This document shows, piece by piece, positions 36,373 to 45,687 of a stretch of DNA of 64,000 bases (its first letter is position 1; each line of letters begins with the position of its first letter). The translations under genes were made by a program, and so were the position numbers. Under the pieces are notes generated by a model. The model did not search any database. It saw only the letters and a program-made list of their open reading frames with translations, and was not told the DNA's origin. Origin of the DNA: an uncultured Bryobacteraceae bacterium (lineage in GTDB: Bacteria > Acidobacteriota > Terriglobia > Bryobacterales > Bryobacteraceae); NCBI GenBank assembly GCA_938027685.1, contig CALJAM010000008.1, forward strand, positions 124,001-188,000, in the 5' to 3' direction.

Positions 36373-37689
36373 TTAGTCCCGGCTTCCAAAAACCCGCTCA
36401 TAAATCTTGCCCACGTGCCGAAGCTGGCGCTCCAGGGAGAAAGCCTCTCGGATCTGGTCCGGGCTCAGCCAACGCGCGATCTCAGGGTCCGCTTCCACGG
36501 CGGTCTTGAAGTCTTCGCCCGACTCCCAACTACGCATGGCGTGGGACTGCACGATTCGGTAGGCCTCCTCGCGCAACATGCCCGCGGCCGCCAGATCCAG
36601 CAGGAGCTGGCCCGAGAAGATCAGGCCGCGCGTCAGCTCGAGATTGCGCCGGATCCGATCCGGGTGCACGCGCATGTTCTCGACCACCTCACTGGTGCGC
36701 GCCAGCAGGTAGTCGACCAGAATGGTCGAATCGGGCAGGATGATGCGCTCGACGGAGGAATGTGAGATGTCGCGTTCGTGCCAGAGGGCGATGTTTTCGA
36801 AGGCGGCCATCGCATTGGCCCGCACCAACCGGGCCAGGCCGCAGATCTGCTCGCAGACCACGGGGTTCCGTTTGTGGGGCATGGCGGAGGAGCCCTTCTG
36901 GCCGCTCGCGAAGGGCTCTTCGGCTTCCAGAACCTCGGTCCGCTGCAGGTGCCGGATTTCGAGCGCAATTTTTTCGAGCAGGGCGGCGATCAGGGCGAGC
37001 ACCGCCAGGTAGTGGGCGTGCCGATCGCGCGAGACCACCTGCGTGCTGACCCGCGCGGGCCGGAGGCCGAGCCGGGCGCAAATCCGTTCCTCGGCTTCGG
37101 GACGGAGGTGGGCATACGTCCCCACGGCCCCGGACACCTTGCCCACGCAGACCTCCTGCTCCACTTCGCGCAACCGCTCCAGGTTCCGCTGCGCCTCGTC
37201 GTACCAGAGGACGAACTTCAGCCCGAAGGTGACGGGCTCGGCGTGCACGCCGTGCGTGCGCCCAACCTGGGGGATGTCTCTGAACTCGAAGGCGCGGCGC
37301 TCGAGCGCCTTCATCAGGCGTTCGAGCCCGGCCTCGAGCAATCGGTTGGCCTGCCGGATCTGAAGCGCCAGGGCGGTATCCACCACGTCGTAAGAGGTCA
37401 ATCCGTAATGCAGCCAGCGGGAGGCGTCGGCGTGGCCGGTTCCCGCAAGATGCTCGGCCACGGCGGTGGTGAAGGCGATGACGTCGTGGCGCACCTCGCG
37501 TTCGATCTCGTGGATTCGCTCCAGCCGAAAGCCTGCATGCTCGCGCAACTGGCGCGCCGCTTCCGGCGGCACCTCACCGAGCTCGGCCAGCACCTCGGCG
37601 GCCGCCAGCTCGACCTCCAGCCAGGTTCGGAACTTGTTTTCGTCGCTCCAGATGCGACCCATTTCCGGCCGCGTGTAGCGTGGGATCAT
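36373..37689 (-). CDS. purB: Adenylosuccinate lyase
   Basis: The 438-residue enzyme shows the fumarase/aspartase superfamily signature GSSAMPHKRNPVVCEQ, the TSYDVVDTALALQ region and VGRTHGVHAEP with the catalytic histidine. It carries out two steps in purine synthesis: cleavage of SAICAR, and of adenylosuccinate to AMP. Length is in the short bacterial class (about 430). Its ATG overlaps the stop of the MBL-fold gene by 4 bases, so it is translationally coupled and second in that operon. Confidence 0.96.
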   Translation of the reverse strand: MIPRYTRPEMGRIWSDENKFRTWLEVELAAAEVLAELGEVPPEAARQLREHAGFRLERIHEIEREVRHDVIAFTTAVAEHLAGTGHADASRWLHYGLTSYDVVDTALALQIRQANRLLEAGLERLMKALERRAFEFRDIPQVGRTHGVHAEPVTFGLKFVLWYDEAQRNLERLREVEQEVCVGKVSGAVGTYAHLRPEAEERICARLGLRPARVSTQVVSRDRHAHYLAVLALIAALLEKIALEIRHLQRTEVLEAEEPFASGQKGSSAMPHKRNPVVCEQICGLARLVRANAMAAFENIALWHERDISHSSVERIILPDSTILVDYLLARTSEVVENMRVHPDRIRRNLELTRGLIFSGQLLLDLAAAGMLREEAYRIVQSHAMRSWESGEDFKTAVEADPEIARWLSPDQIREAFSLERQLRHVGKIYERVFGSRD

Positions 37690-38486
37690 AGCTCGAAGAC
37701 CTCGGTCTGGCAGCGTTGCTCGACCACGACCAGCCGCGTGGGCAATCCGCGGCTCCGCAAGGCCTGTCCCGCCACCAGGCGAACCAGGTCGGGATGGTTG
37801 TTGTTCTCACTCAGATGGCCCAGCACCAGCGTGTGCGTGCAGGGTTCCAGGTGTCGGCGGATGAATTGCGCCACCGCGTCGTTGGAGAGGTGTCCCTGGC
37901 GGCTCATCACCCGCTGCTTCACCGACCAAGGGTACGGACCCACCTTGAGCATGTCCAGGTCGTGGTTGGATTCCAACACGAGCAGCTCGGCGCCCCGGAT
38001 CTGAAACCGGATCGAATCGGGGATGTAACCCAAGTCAGTGACAATAGCGATCTTGTGCCCCTCGATCAGGAACGAGTAGCCGACCGGGTCCACGGCGTCG
38101 TGCGGGACGCTGAAGCTGGTCACCTCGATGTCCCCGATGCGCCGGCGCGCACCGGCCGGGAAAAGCTCCAACGGCGGCGGCTCATCGTCCCAGGGGATGG
38201 CGCGCGCGGTCAACTCGCTCAGGAAGACGGGACGGCGGATCTTGCGCGCCAGTACGGGCAGCCCGGAAACGTGGTCGGTGTGCTCGTGGGTGATGAGGAT
38301 GGCGTCCAGACGATCGAGCGATTCGCCTGCGGCGGCAAGGCGCCTCTCGATCTCCCGAGCGCTCAAACCCGCGTCCACGAGCAACCGCGTCCGGCTGCTC
38401 GCCACCAGCGTGGCGTTACCCGAGCTGCCACTGGCCAGAACGCACAAGCGAACGATGGCGGCCTCCGCGATCCCCCATCGTAACAT
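37686..38486 (-). CDS. MBL-fold metallo-hydrolase (YycJ/WalJ-like)
   Basis: The 266-residue protein begins [27 protein letters not shown], then has the metal-binding [11 protein letters not shown], and later IVTDLGYIP and [10 protein letters not shown]. This matches the YycJ/WalJ group of beta-lactamase-fold hydrolases, implicated as 5'-to-3' exonucleases in mismatch repair. The start at ATG 38486 gives a short N-terminal extension before the conserved [11 protein letters not shown]. It is the first gene of a two-gene operon with purB. The dusB gene is divergent with 50 bases between. Confidence 0.88.
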   Translation of the reverse strand: MLRWGIAEAAIVRLCVLASGSSGNATLVASSRTRLLVDAGLSAREIERRLAAAGESLDRLDAILITHEHTDHVSGLPVLARKIRRPVFLSELTARAIPWDDEPPPLELFPAGARRRIGDIEVTSFSVPHDAVDPVGYSFLIEGHKIAIVTDLGYIPDSIRFQIRGAELLVLESNHDLDMLKVGPYPWSVKQRVMSRQGHLSNDAVAQFIRRHLEPCTHTLVLGHLSENNNHPDLVRLVAGQALRSRGLPTRLVVVEQRCQTEVFEL

Positions 38487-38536
38487 CGGAACGGCGCGGC
38501 GCGCGGCGGCGGGGGCCGCTACAATGAAGGTCAGAG

Positions 38537-39550
38537 ATGGCGGTCATCCCGCAGGTGCTCAAGATCGGGGACGTTCAAATCCGGCCGGCTACGGTGCTGG
38601 CGCCCATGGCCGGGATCACCGACACGATCTTTCGGCGCCTGATCCGCGAGCTCGGAGGCTGCGGGCTCATCATGACCGAATTCACCAGCTCGCACGGCAT
38701 CGTCAACGCCGTCCGTGCGGGCGGCCGCGGGCGCACGCTGAGATATCTGTATTTCGAGCCCGACGAACATCCCATCGGAGCTCAATTGTTCGGCGCCGAT
38801 CCGGACGTCATGGCCGAGGCCGCGCGCCAGTGCGAGGCGCTGGGATTCGATCTGGTGGATATCAACCTCGGCTGCCCGGCCAAAAAGGTCTGCCGCTCCA
38901 ACGGCGGTTCGGGATTGCTGCGCGATCTGCCGCTCATCGAACGTATCTTCCGCAAGGTGCGCGCGGCCATCCGGATCCCGCTGACCGCGAAAGCCCGCGC
39001 CGGCTGGAGTCAGCAGGAGATTGTCGCCGTGCCGTTGGCGCGACTGGCGGAAGACTGCGGTTTGGATGCCTTCGCGCTGCACCCGCGCACGCGCGATCAG
39101 GGCTTCGGGGGCCGCGCCGACTGGCGCTTGATCGCCGAGGTGAAGGCCGCCGTGCGAATCCCTGTCATCGGCAACGGGGACATCGTCACGCCGGAAGACG
39201 CCGAGCGGATGGTGCTCGAGACCGGCTGCGACGCGGTCATGATCGGGCGTGCGGCTTCCTACAATCCCTGGATCTTTCAGCAGATCGCCGATTATCAGGC
39301 GACCGGTCGCTACCGGCAACCCTCGCAGCAGGACCGCTACCGGCTCATGCGCCGCTACTACGCGCTGCTGATGGAGCGGGCAGATCCCGAGACCGTAGGC
39401 AAGATGAAACAGTTCGCCACCTACTTTACGCACGGCGTGCGAAATGGCGCACGGTTGCGAGCTGCGGTGTATCGCGCGCAGAAGCCCGAAGAAATCCTCG
39501 AGCTCGTCGACGAGTTCTTCCATCACGAATTGCAGGCCCAGCCCGCATGA
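38537..39550 (+). CDS. dusB: tRNA-dihydrouridine synthase B
   Basis: The 337-residue flavoprotein reduces uridine in the tRNA D loop. Characteristic blocks are [53 protein letters not shown] with the catalytic cysteine, [18 protein letters not shown] for FMN phosphate and [13 protein letters not shown]. It starts an operon: dusB, rnhA, an outer-membrane protein, then nadD. The stop overlaps the rnhA ATG as ATGA. Confidence 0.94.
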   Translation: MAVIPQVLKIGDVQIRPATVLAPMAGITDTIFRRLIRELGGCGLIMTEFTSSHGIVNAVRAGGRGRTLRYLYFEPDEHPIGAQLFGADPDVMAEAARQCEALGFDLVDINLGCPAKKVCRSNGGSGLLRDLPLIERIFRKVRAAIRIPLTAKARAGWSQQEIVAVPLARLAEDCGLDAFALHPRTRDQGFGGRADWRLIAEVKAAVRIPVIGNGDIVTPEDAERMVLETGCDAVMIGRAASYNPWIFQQIADYQATGRYRQPSQQDRYRLMRRYYALLMERADPETVGKMKQFATYFTHGVRNGARLRAAVYRAQKPEEILELVDEFFHHELQAQPA

Positions 39551-40032
39551 AAAAGGTCCGGCTGATCACGGACGGCGCCTGCAAGGGCAATCCCGGGCCG
39601 GGCGGGTGGGCAGCCATCCTCATTTACGGTCCCCACCGCAAGGAGCTCTCCGGAGCCGAGCCCGAGACTACAAACAATCGCATGGAGCTCCGCGCCGCGA
39701 TCGAGGGGTTGCGCGCTCTCAAACAACCATGCGAGGTCGAGATCATCACGGACTCCGAGTATCTGAGGAGAGGGATCACGGAATGGCTGCCGCGCTGGAG
39801 AAGCCGCGGCTGGACGACGGCTTCCCGTAAGCCCGTGCGAAACGAGGATCTGTGGCGCGAGTTGGACGAACTCAGCCGGCGCCATCGCACGCACTGGATC
39901 TGGACGCGCGGCCACGCGGACCACCCGGAAAACCGACGCGCCGACGAACTGGCCTCGCGCGCCGCACAAGAACTGGCTTCCCGTGCGAAGATGACAACTC
40001 AGGACGAGCCGAAGCGGAAAACAGCGCAATGA
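39547..40032 (+). CDS. rnhA: Ribonuclease HI
   Basis: The 161-residue enzyme degrades the RNA strand of RNA/DNA hybrids. Catalytic acids are seen in order: Asp9 ([12 protein letters not shown]), Glu in NNRMELRA, Asp in [11 protein letters not shown], and Asp in [11 protein letters not shown], with His in GHADH. The C-terminal tail after RAAQEL is a short basic extension. It is translationally coupled to dusB by an ATGA overlap at its start and to the outer-membrane gene by another at its end. Confidence 0.95.
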   Translation: MKKVRLITDGACKGNPGPGGWAAILIYGPHRKELSGAEPETTNNRMELRAAIEGLRALKQPCEVEIITDSEYLRRGITEWLPRWRSRGWTTASRKPVRNEDLWRELDELSRRHRTHWIWTRGHADHPENRRADELASRAAQELASRAKMTTQDEPKRKTAQ

Positions 40033-40664
40033 GGGTGAAGTTCTTTTCCGTCTTGTTCTTCCTGACCCCGGTCGCATGGGGCCAGCGTCCCGCCTTCGGT
40101 CTGAAGCTGGGCTGGCCCGCCACGGACGTCTTCCGGACGGAGTCGTGGCCCGGCGGCAAGTACGAAGGCGCTAGTGGACGCTGGGTCTTGGGACCGGTCT
40201 TCGAGCTGATGCTGCCGTGGCGCTTCAGCCTCGAGGCCGACCTCCTGCATCGCTCCGTCGAGTACCGCTCCCAGGGACCCGGCGAAAGCCTGGCCACCAC
40301 GGGGCGCGTTTGGTGTTTCCCCCTGATGGCCAGATGGCGGCTTTCCGAGCGCTGGGTCGCGCCGGTCGTGGGTGGTGGCATAACCTGGCGGAGGTTCACC
40401 GGCCTCAGACAGACTGGGACCGAAACGCCCGGCACCCTGCCCCGACAACCCGTGGCAGTCAACCGAAGGGAACCTCGCGAGCTCGTGGACAGGACGTCCC
40501 GCGGTTACGTGTTCGCGCTCGGGCTGGAAGGGAACCTGCTTGGTCCGCGCCTGATTCCCGAGCTGCGCTACACCCGTTGGCGCAACGACGCATTCCGCAC
40601 CATGCACGGGTCGTCCCTGACCGGCCGCAACCAGTTCGAATTCATTCTGGGCATTATGTTCTAG
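40029..40664 (+). CDS. Outer-membrane beta-barrel protein (opacity/OmpW-like fold), unknown role
   Basis: The 211-residue protein has a signal peptide ([15 protein letters not shown]) and eight or so amphipathic strands with aromatic girdles ([58 protein letters not shown]). The last residue is Phe, as needed for BAM-dependent insertion. It has no recognisable ligand motif. The ATG overlaps the rnhA stop as ATGA, so it is a coupled but functionally unexplained operon member. Confidence 0.7.
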   Translation: MRVKFFSVLFFLTPVAWGQRPAFGLKLGWPATDVFRTESWPGGKYEGASGRWVLGPVFELMLPWRFSLEADLLHRSVEYRSQGPGESLATTGRVWCFPLMARWRLSERWVAPVVGGGITWRRFTGLRQTGTETPGTLPRQPVAVNRREPRELVDRTSRGYVFALGLEGNLLGPRLIPELRYTRWRNDAFRTMHGSSLTGRNQFEFILGIMF

Positions 40665-40682
40665 CACTGCGAGAGGGCCCCA

Positions 40683-41258
40683 TTGCGCCTGGCGATATTC
40701 GGCGGGACGTTCGACCCCGTGCACCGCGGCCACCTCGAGGTGGCGCGGGAAGCTGCGACGAAGGTGTCCCTGGATCGCGTTCTCTTCGTCCCCGCCTCTC
40801 ATCCGCCTCATAAGGGCTACCGCGCCCACGCCCCCTACGGAGACCGCGTCCGGATGCTCGAGCTGGCCTGTGAAGGAGAGCCCCGTTTCGAGGTCTCGCG
40901 GCTGGAGGAGGGCGAGCCGGTGAGCTACTCGGTCCATACCATCGAGAAGGTCCGCTCGACCTTGGCGCCCTCCCAGGAGCTGTTCTTTCTCATCGGCGCC
41001 GACGCCTTCGCAGAGCTGCCTACCTGGCACCGGTGGCGCGACGTCGTCAAGCTGGTGACCTTCATCGTAGCCAGCCGCCCTGGGCACGTTTACACCGTAC
41101 CGGAGGGCGCGCGCGTAATCGAGTTGCCGACGTTGGCGCTGACGGTCTCATCGAGCGAGTTGAGGCGGCGGCTGGCGGCGGGGGAGTCACCGCCGGAAAT
41201 TCCGCCGAAGGTGCTCGAGTACATCCGATCCCGCGGTCTGTACGGCGGGACGGGGTGA
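40683..41258 (+). CDS. nadD: Nicotinate-nucleotide adenylyltransferase
   Basis: The 191-residue enzyme makes nicotinate adenine dinucleotide in NAD synthesis. It has the nucleotidyltransferase HxGH motif in GGTFDPVHRGHL, SHPPHKGY, IGADAFAELPTWHRW and TVSSSELRRRLAAG. The start codon is TTG at 40683, chosen because the conserved RLAIFGGTFDP begins directly after it and GAGAGG lies just upstream. It follows the outer-membrane gene by 18 bases. Confidence 0.93.
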   Translation: MRLAIFGGTFDPVHRGHLEVAREAATKVSLDRVLFVPASHPPHKGYRAHAPYGDRVRMLELACEGEPRFEVSRLEEGEPVSYSVHTIEKVRSTLAPSQELFFLIGADAFAELPTWHRWRDVVKLVTFIVASRPGHVYTVPEGARVIELPTLALTVSSSELRRRLAAGESPPEIPPKVLEYIRSRGLYGGTG

Positions 41259-41519
41259 CCCGACTGAGGCGGAGCGCTGCGCAAAACAACATCCCGTGTT
41301 GAAGTTCACATCGCTGGCAACAGCGGCAAACAAAGGATTTGCGGACCAACTTGTCATGGTATGTTGAAACTCGCAGCATGCCGGGGTCGCTCACCGGCTC
41401 GCCAGCGCGGGGGACCAGAGAGATAAGTCTTGGTCCTGCAGAGGATTGGCGGGAAATGTCCGCTCGGGCTCGCAGTGGTCCCCAAAATGCGAGGTGCAAG
41501 GGTGAAAGGAGTGCGAGCC

Positions 41520-42182
41520 ATGGTTGCCTTGCTCGTTCTTGCAACGTTCGTTGCTTTTATCATCATCGACGTGCTGCTGCACCGCGAGAGGTATCGCTTC
41601 CCGGTCACCGAATCCGCACTGGAGACCGAACCTCACCAAGCACCGATGGTCGCCGGCGTTGCGCTGCCGGAGTCGCTTTCCTATCACCCTGGCCATACGT
41701 GGGCCATGCGCACGGGTCGAGAACGCATCCGCATCGGCGTGGATGAGCTGGCAGCGAGCCTGCTAGGGCGCATCGTTTCCATCGAGGGACCGCCCGTGGG
41801 CAGGTGGTTTCGGCAAGGGGAGAAAGGCTGGAAGGTAAAGACCGCGCACGGTGAAGCAGCGATGGTCGCGCCCGTGGAGGGGGAAATTGTCGCCATTAAC
41901 GAACGGGTGCGCCAGGATCCGTCTGTGCTGACCCGGGATCCTTATGGGGCGGGCTGGCTTTACGAGGTGTATTCCCCCGACGTCGAGGTCAGCCTGCGCA
42001 ATTTGCTTTCCGGCTCGCTGGCGCGGCGCTGGATGGAGTGGGCAGTGATGGAGCTCCGTCAGATGCTGGCGCCGCAGGCCTTCGCAACCGCTCTGGATGG
42101 CGGGAGGATTCAGCCTGAGTTGGGCGCGCAAATGAGCGCCGACCAGTGGCGGGAGGTAACCCGCCGGTTCTTCCTGGCTTGA
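41520..42182 (+). CDS. Membrane-anchored GcvH-like protein lacking the lipoyl lysine
   Basis: The ATG at 41520 follows AAAGGAG with good spacing and gives 220 residues; an in-frame start at 41430 would add 30 residues before the membrane segment and lacks a ribosome site. Residues 2-21 form one transmembrane helix, and residues 55-150 a GcvH/biotinyl-lipoyl fold: YHPGHTWAM, RIGVDELAASLLGRIVSIEG, APVEGEIVAINERV, TRDPYGAGWLYEV. In an ungapped alignment to glycine cleavage H protein, the lipoylated Lys (ESVKAA) falls on His110 (KTAHGEA), so it probably is not lipoylated. It is the first gene of a six-gene respiratory/signalling cluster and may be a structural or redox-partner subunit of the next two products. 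Confidence 0.85.
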   Translation: MVALLVLATFVAFIIIDVLLHRERYRFPVTESALETEPHQAPMVAGVALPESLSYHPGHTWAMRTGRERIRIGVDELAASLLGRIVSIEGPPVGRWFRQGEKGWKVKTAHGEAAMVAPVEGEIVAINERVRQDPSVLTRDPYGAGWLYEVYSPDVEVSLRNLLSGSLARRWMEWAVMELRQMLAPQAFATALDGGRIQPELGAQMSADQWREVTRRFFLA

Positions 42183-42192
42183 GGGGGATCGG

Positions 42193-42951
42193 ATGTTTGC
42201 ACTGCTGATCGATGTGACTCGTTGCGTCGGATGCGGAGCCTGCGTGGCCGCCTGCTGCGAGGCCAACGGCCTGCCTCTGGAAGAGGGTGCGGATCTCGGT
42301 CCTTACCACTACACCGTCGTTCGCAAGGTCCGCACCCGGCGGGGTGAGGTGTATTATCGCCTCCTTTGCATGCATTGCTTGGATCCGGCCTGCGCTTCCG
42401 TGTGCCCGATCGGCGCATTGAAGAAGAGACCCGACGGGCCGGTCACCTACAACGCCTCGATCTGCATGGGCTGCCGTTACTGCGTGCAGGCCTGCCCGTT
42501 CGAGGTGCCGCGGTACGAATGGAACAGCCGCGCGCCAAAGTTGGGCAAATGCTCCTTCTGCGCGGAACGGCTGCAACATGGTCAGGTCACGGCTTGCGCC
42601 GAGGCGTGCCCGACGGGGGCCACCCTCTGCGGAGAGCGCAACGAGCTGCTCAAGGTCGCCAGAGAGCGCATCGCCGCGGAGCCCGGCAAGTACCTGCCGA
42701 AGATATACGGCGAACGCGAAGTCGGCGGGACATCGGTCCTTTACATCTCGCATGTTCCCTTCAGGACCTTGGGCTTGCCGGAGCACCTTCCGCTCGAGCC
42801 GCTGCCTGGATACACGGGGCGCGCCCTTTCGCAGATTCCGCCGTTGGTGGGCTCTGCCGGCATTGTGCTGGCCGGGCTGTGGTGGCTTACCGATCGCAAG
42901 GCAGAGGTCGCCCGCGCCGAGCGCGAGACCAGATCGGGAGGTCGCAGATGA
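42193..42951 (+). CDS. 4Fe-4S ferredoxin-like electron-transfer subunit (HybA/NrfC/DmsB family)
   Basis: The 252-residue protein has sixteen-cysteine style cluster motifs: RCVGCGACVAAC, CMHCLDPACASVCP, CMGCRYCVQACP, and CSFCAERL with ACAEACPTGA. This is the four-cubane pattern of HybA/DmsB/NrfC subunits. A C-terminal hydrophobic helix (PPLVGSAGIVLAGLWWL) suggests a membrane anchor as in HybA. There is no obvious Tat or Sec signal at the N-terminus (FALLIDVTRCVG), so the side of the membrane is uncertain. Its stop overlaps the NrfD-like ATG (ATGA). It should pass electrons between the quinone-site membrane protein and an unknown catalytic subunit, which is absent here. Confidence 0.92.
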   Translation: MFALLIDVTRCVGCGACVAACCEANGLPLEEGADLGPYHYTVVRKVRTRRGEVYYRLLCMHCLDPACASVCPIGALKKRPDGPVTYNASICMGCRYCVQACPFEVPRYEWNSRAPKLGKCSFCAERLQHGQVTACAEACPTGATLCGERNELLKVARERIAAEPGKYLPKIYGEREVGGTSVLYISHVPFRTLGLPEHLPLEPLPGYTGRALSQIPPLVGSAGIVLAGLWWLTDRKAEVARAERETRSGGRR

Positions 42952-44096
42952 TGATCCGACGGCTGTTCTGGCGCTGGTTGGCCCTGGCGATTTTAGCCGC
43001 CGGCGTGTACGCAACCATCGTTCGTTTCACCCAAGGTCTGGGCGCCGCGACGAATCTCTCGGACCAGATGCCGTGGGGACTTTGGGTCGGCTTCGACGTG
43101 TTGTGCGGGGTCGGCTTGGCGGCGGGCGGCTTCACCATCACCACGGCGGTCTACATCCTGCACTTGGAAAAGTTGCGTCCGATCGTGCGACCCGCCGTGC
43201 TGACGGCCTTCCTCGGTTATCTGCTCGTCATCGTGGCGCTGCTATACGATCTGGGTCGTCCCTGGAACATCTGGCGCGCGACCGTGATGTGGAATCCGCG
43301 CTCGGTGATGTTCGAGGTCGCCTGGTGCGTGATGCTTTACACCACGGTGCTGGCGGTGGAGTTCTCTCCCCTGCTCTTCGACAGGCTGGGATGGCGGAGG
43401 GCGTCGCGGGCGGCGCGCTCGGCGATCGTGCCGCTGACGGCGGCCGGCTTTATCCTGTCCACTCTGCACCAATCCTCTTTGGGGAGCCTGTACCTGATTC
43501 TTCCGACCAAGCTGCACCCGCTCTGGTACAGCCCCCTGCTGCCCTGGCTGTTCTGGTTTTCGGCTGTCGCGGGCGGCCTGGCGATGGTAATCTTTGAGAG
43601 CGGGATGAGTGCGCGGGCTTTCGGGCGCGCGCTCGAGCTGGACGTGCTCGAGAAGTTGGCCAGGGCGATGACGGTCTTCGTGGGCCTGTTTCTTTTCCTG
43701 CGCTGGTGGGACTTGGGCCGCCGCGGGCATGCGGCGACTGCCCTGCACGTCTGGGGTGCCGATTCCTTGCCCGCGCGGATGTTCTGGCTGGAGATGGCGC
43801 TGTTCGTGATTCCCGCCGCTCTGGCTCTCTCCTCCCGTTGGCGGCGCAGTCCGCAGCGGCTGTTCGGCCTCGGGTGTACGATGGTGGGGGCGTTCCTGCT
43901 GCACCGGCTGAACGTCTCCACGACGGCGCTGGCCGCGGGGCAGAGCTATTTCCCCTCGTGGATGGAGATTGCGGTGACGCTGATGCTGGTGACGCTGGGA
44001 GTGGCCGCTTTCCGGTTCGCCGTGCGTCACCTGGCCGTCTTCGAAGGGCCCCGTCGTATGAAGGAAGAACGCCCGACGCAAGTCGTATATGCATAG
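42948..44096 (+). CDS. NrfD/HybB-family membrane quinone-interacting subunit
   Basis: The 382-residue protein has about ten hydrophobic helices and the HybB look: QMPWGLWVGFDVLCGVGLAAGGF, LLYDLGRPWNIWRA, STLHQSSLGSLYLI and HPLWYSPLLPWLFW. The family couples quinone or quinol chemistry to a ferredoxin-like subunit. No catalytic (molybdopterin, NiFe or multihaem) subunit is encoded in the cluster, so the electron source or sink must come from elsewhere. The start overlaps the FeS gene and the end overlaps the histidine kinase by 8 bases. Confidence 0.92.
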   Translation: MMIRRLFWRWLALAILAAGVYATIVRFTQGLGAATNLSDQMPWGLWVGFDVLCGVGLAAGGFTITTAVYILHLEKLRPIVRPAVLTAFLGYLLVIVALLYDLGRPWNIWRATVMWNPRSVMFEVAWCVMLYTTVLAVEFSPLLFDRLGWRRASRAARSAIVPLTAAGFILSTLHQSSLGSLYLILPTKLHPLWYSPLLPWLFWFSAVAGGLAMVIFESGMSARAFGRALELDVLEKLARAMTVFVGLFLFLRWWDLGRRGHAATALHVWGADSLPARMFWLEMALFVIPAALALSSRWRRSPQRLFGLGCTMVGAFLLHRLNVSTTALAAGQSYFPSWMEIAVTLMLVTLGVAAFRFAVRHLAVFEGPRRMKEERPTQVVYA

Positions 44097-45687
44097 GCTC
44101 GGCGTAAAGTTGACGGCGGGACTGGCGGCCGCAATGGCCGCCGTCCTGCTGTGGCTGGGCACTGCCAATCTTCGTGTACTCCGAGAGAACCTGGAAACCA
44201 CCGCCGTCCTTTCCGCGCGCAGCATCGCCGACATCATCTTCCGCGCCACACACGATTCGATGATGCAGAACAACCGCGAGGAGCTGTTGCACATCATCCA
44301 AAGCATCGGCGCCCAGAGCGGGGTGCGGAAGATTCGCGTCTTCAACAAGAACGGTACGATCCAGCTTTCGACGCAAACCAGCGAAGTCGGTCAAATGGTG
44401 GACAAGCGCGCCGAGGCCTGCTACGCCTGCCACGCCTCGGACACGCCGCTGGAGAAGCCCGCTGCGCATCAGACCTACCGCTTCTATCGCATCGGGCAGG
44501 AACGGTTGATCGGTTTGATCCGGCCGATCGAGAATGAGCCGGCCTGCGCCAATGCCTACTGCCATGCCCACCCGCCGTCGCAGCGCATCCTGGGCGTGCT
44601 GGACGTGGTGCTGTCGCTCGCCTCTGTCGACGAAGCGCTGGCGGCCCACGAGCGGCGCATGCGCGCACAGGTGTTGGTCTCCGCCGGGGTTCTGATGGCG
44701 GTCGGCGGGGTCCTGGTCTGGCTGCTGATCTCGCGTCCCGTGCGGAGGTTGATCGCCGGGGTCAACCGGCTGGCGCAGGGAGAGCTCTCCTGGCGTTTTC
44801 GCTTCGAGCGTCGCGACGAGATCGGCGCTCTGGCCCGCGCCTTCGACGATATGGCCGAGCAGGTGGAGACGGCCAATCGCACGCTGGAGGAAAGGATCCG
44901 ACGCAAGACGCAGGAGCTGGAGGCCGCGCAGCAGAAACTGATCCACACGGAAAAGCTGGCGTCGCTCGGGCAGCTTGCGGCGGCGGTGGCGCACGAGATC
45001 AACAACCCGCTGGCGGGCATTTACACCTATGCTCGCCTGCTGGAAAAGAAGGTCACGCTCTCAGGACCGGCGCTGGAATGGGTCCAGACCATTCAGCGCG
45101 AGAGCCGCCGCTGCGGAGAGATCGCCAACAGTCTGCTCGTGTTCGCCCGCAAACAGCCGACGCAGACCGCTCCCTGCGACCTCCGTACCATCGTGCGCTA
45201 CGCGCTGGCCGTGCTGGAGCACAAGCTCCAGGGCACCGGAATCGAAGTGGTGCAGCAGATCCCCGAGCTGCCGCTCATCCACTGCGACGGCTCTCAGATC
45301 CAGCAAGTGTTGACGGCGATTCTGGCCAACGCCGTGGACGCCATCGGCAGCCGCCCGGGCCGGCCGGGGCGGATCCGCATCTGCGCTTCGCTGACGCCCG
45401 ATGAGCGGGTCGATATCGCCATCAGCAACAACGGGCCGCCGATCCCGCCCGACGTACTGCCCCGCATCTTCGAGCCCTTCTTCTCCACCAAACAGGCGGC
45501 TGCCGGGGTGGGATTGGGGCTGGCGGTGGCGTACGGCATCGTGCAGCGGCACGGAGGCGAAATCCAGGTCGTCTCGAACGAAGAGGAAACCACCTTCCAC
45601 GTGCTGCTGCCGGTAGGCCCCGCGCCCACGCCCTCACCGCCGGAGTCATCCGATGTCCGAGCCGAAGCCCTCCATTCTGATCGTTGA
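44089..45687 (+). CDS. Haem-c-type membrane sensor histidine kinase
   Basis: The 532-residue kinase has TM1 (7-26), an extracytoplasmic domain (28-195), TM2 (196-215), HAMP (216-268), a coiled coil, HisKA with AHEINNP (His302), and an HATPase domain (DGSQIQQVLTAILANAVDAI; FEPFFSTKQ; GVGLGLAVAYGIVQRHGG). The outer domain contains CYACH (111-115), a canonical CxxCH haem-c motif, and CANAYCH (153-159), a Cx4CH type motif. It should sense redox state or a gaseous ligand through one or two c-type haems. It overlaps the NrfD-like gene (8 bases) and its response regulator (35 bases), so the signal probably concerns this respiratory module. Confidence 0.9.
   Translation: MHRLGVKLTAGLAAAMAAVLLWLGTANLRVLRENLETTAVLSARSIADIIFRATHDSMMQNNREELLHIIQSIGAQSGVRKIRVFNKNGTIQLSTQTSEVGQMVDKRAEACYACHASDTPLEKPAAHQTYRFYRIGQERLIGLIRPIENEPACANAYCHAHPPSQRILGVLDVVLSLASVDEALAAHERRMRAQVLVSAGVLMAVGGVLVWLLISRPVRRLIAGVNRLAQGELSWRFRFERRDEIGALARAFDDMAEQVETANRTLEERIRRKTQELEAAQQKLIHTEKLASLGQLAAAVAHEINNPLAGIYTYARLLEKKVTLSGPALEWVQTIQRESRRCGEIANSLLVFARKQPTQTAPCDLRTIVRYALAVLEHKLQGTGIEVVQQIPELPLIHCDGSQIQQVLTAILANAVDAIGSRPGRPGRIRICASLTPDERVDIAISNNGPPIPPDVLPRIFEPFFSTKQAAAGVGLGLAVAYGIVQRHGGEIQVVSNEEETTFHVLLPVGPAPTPSPPESSDVRAEALHSDR

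Noticed and set aside
41430-41519. Earlier in-frame start for the GcvH-like protein
   Set aside because: The extra 30 residues lie before a transmembrane helix that already starts at 41520, and the AAAGGAG ribosome site is placed for 41520.
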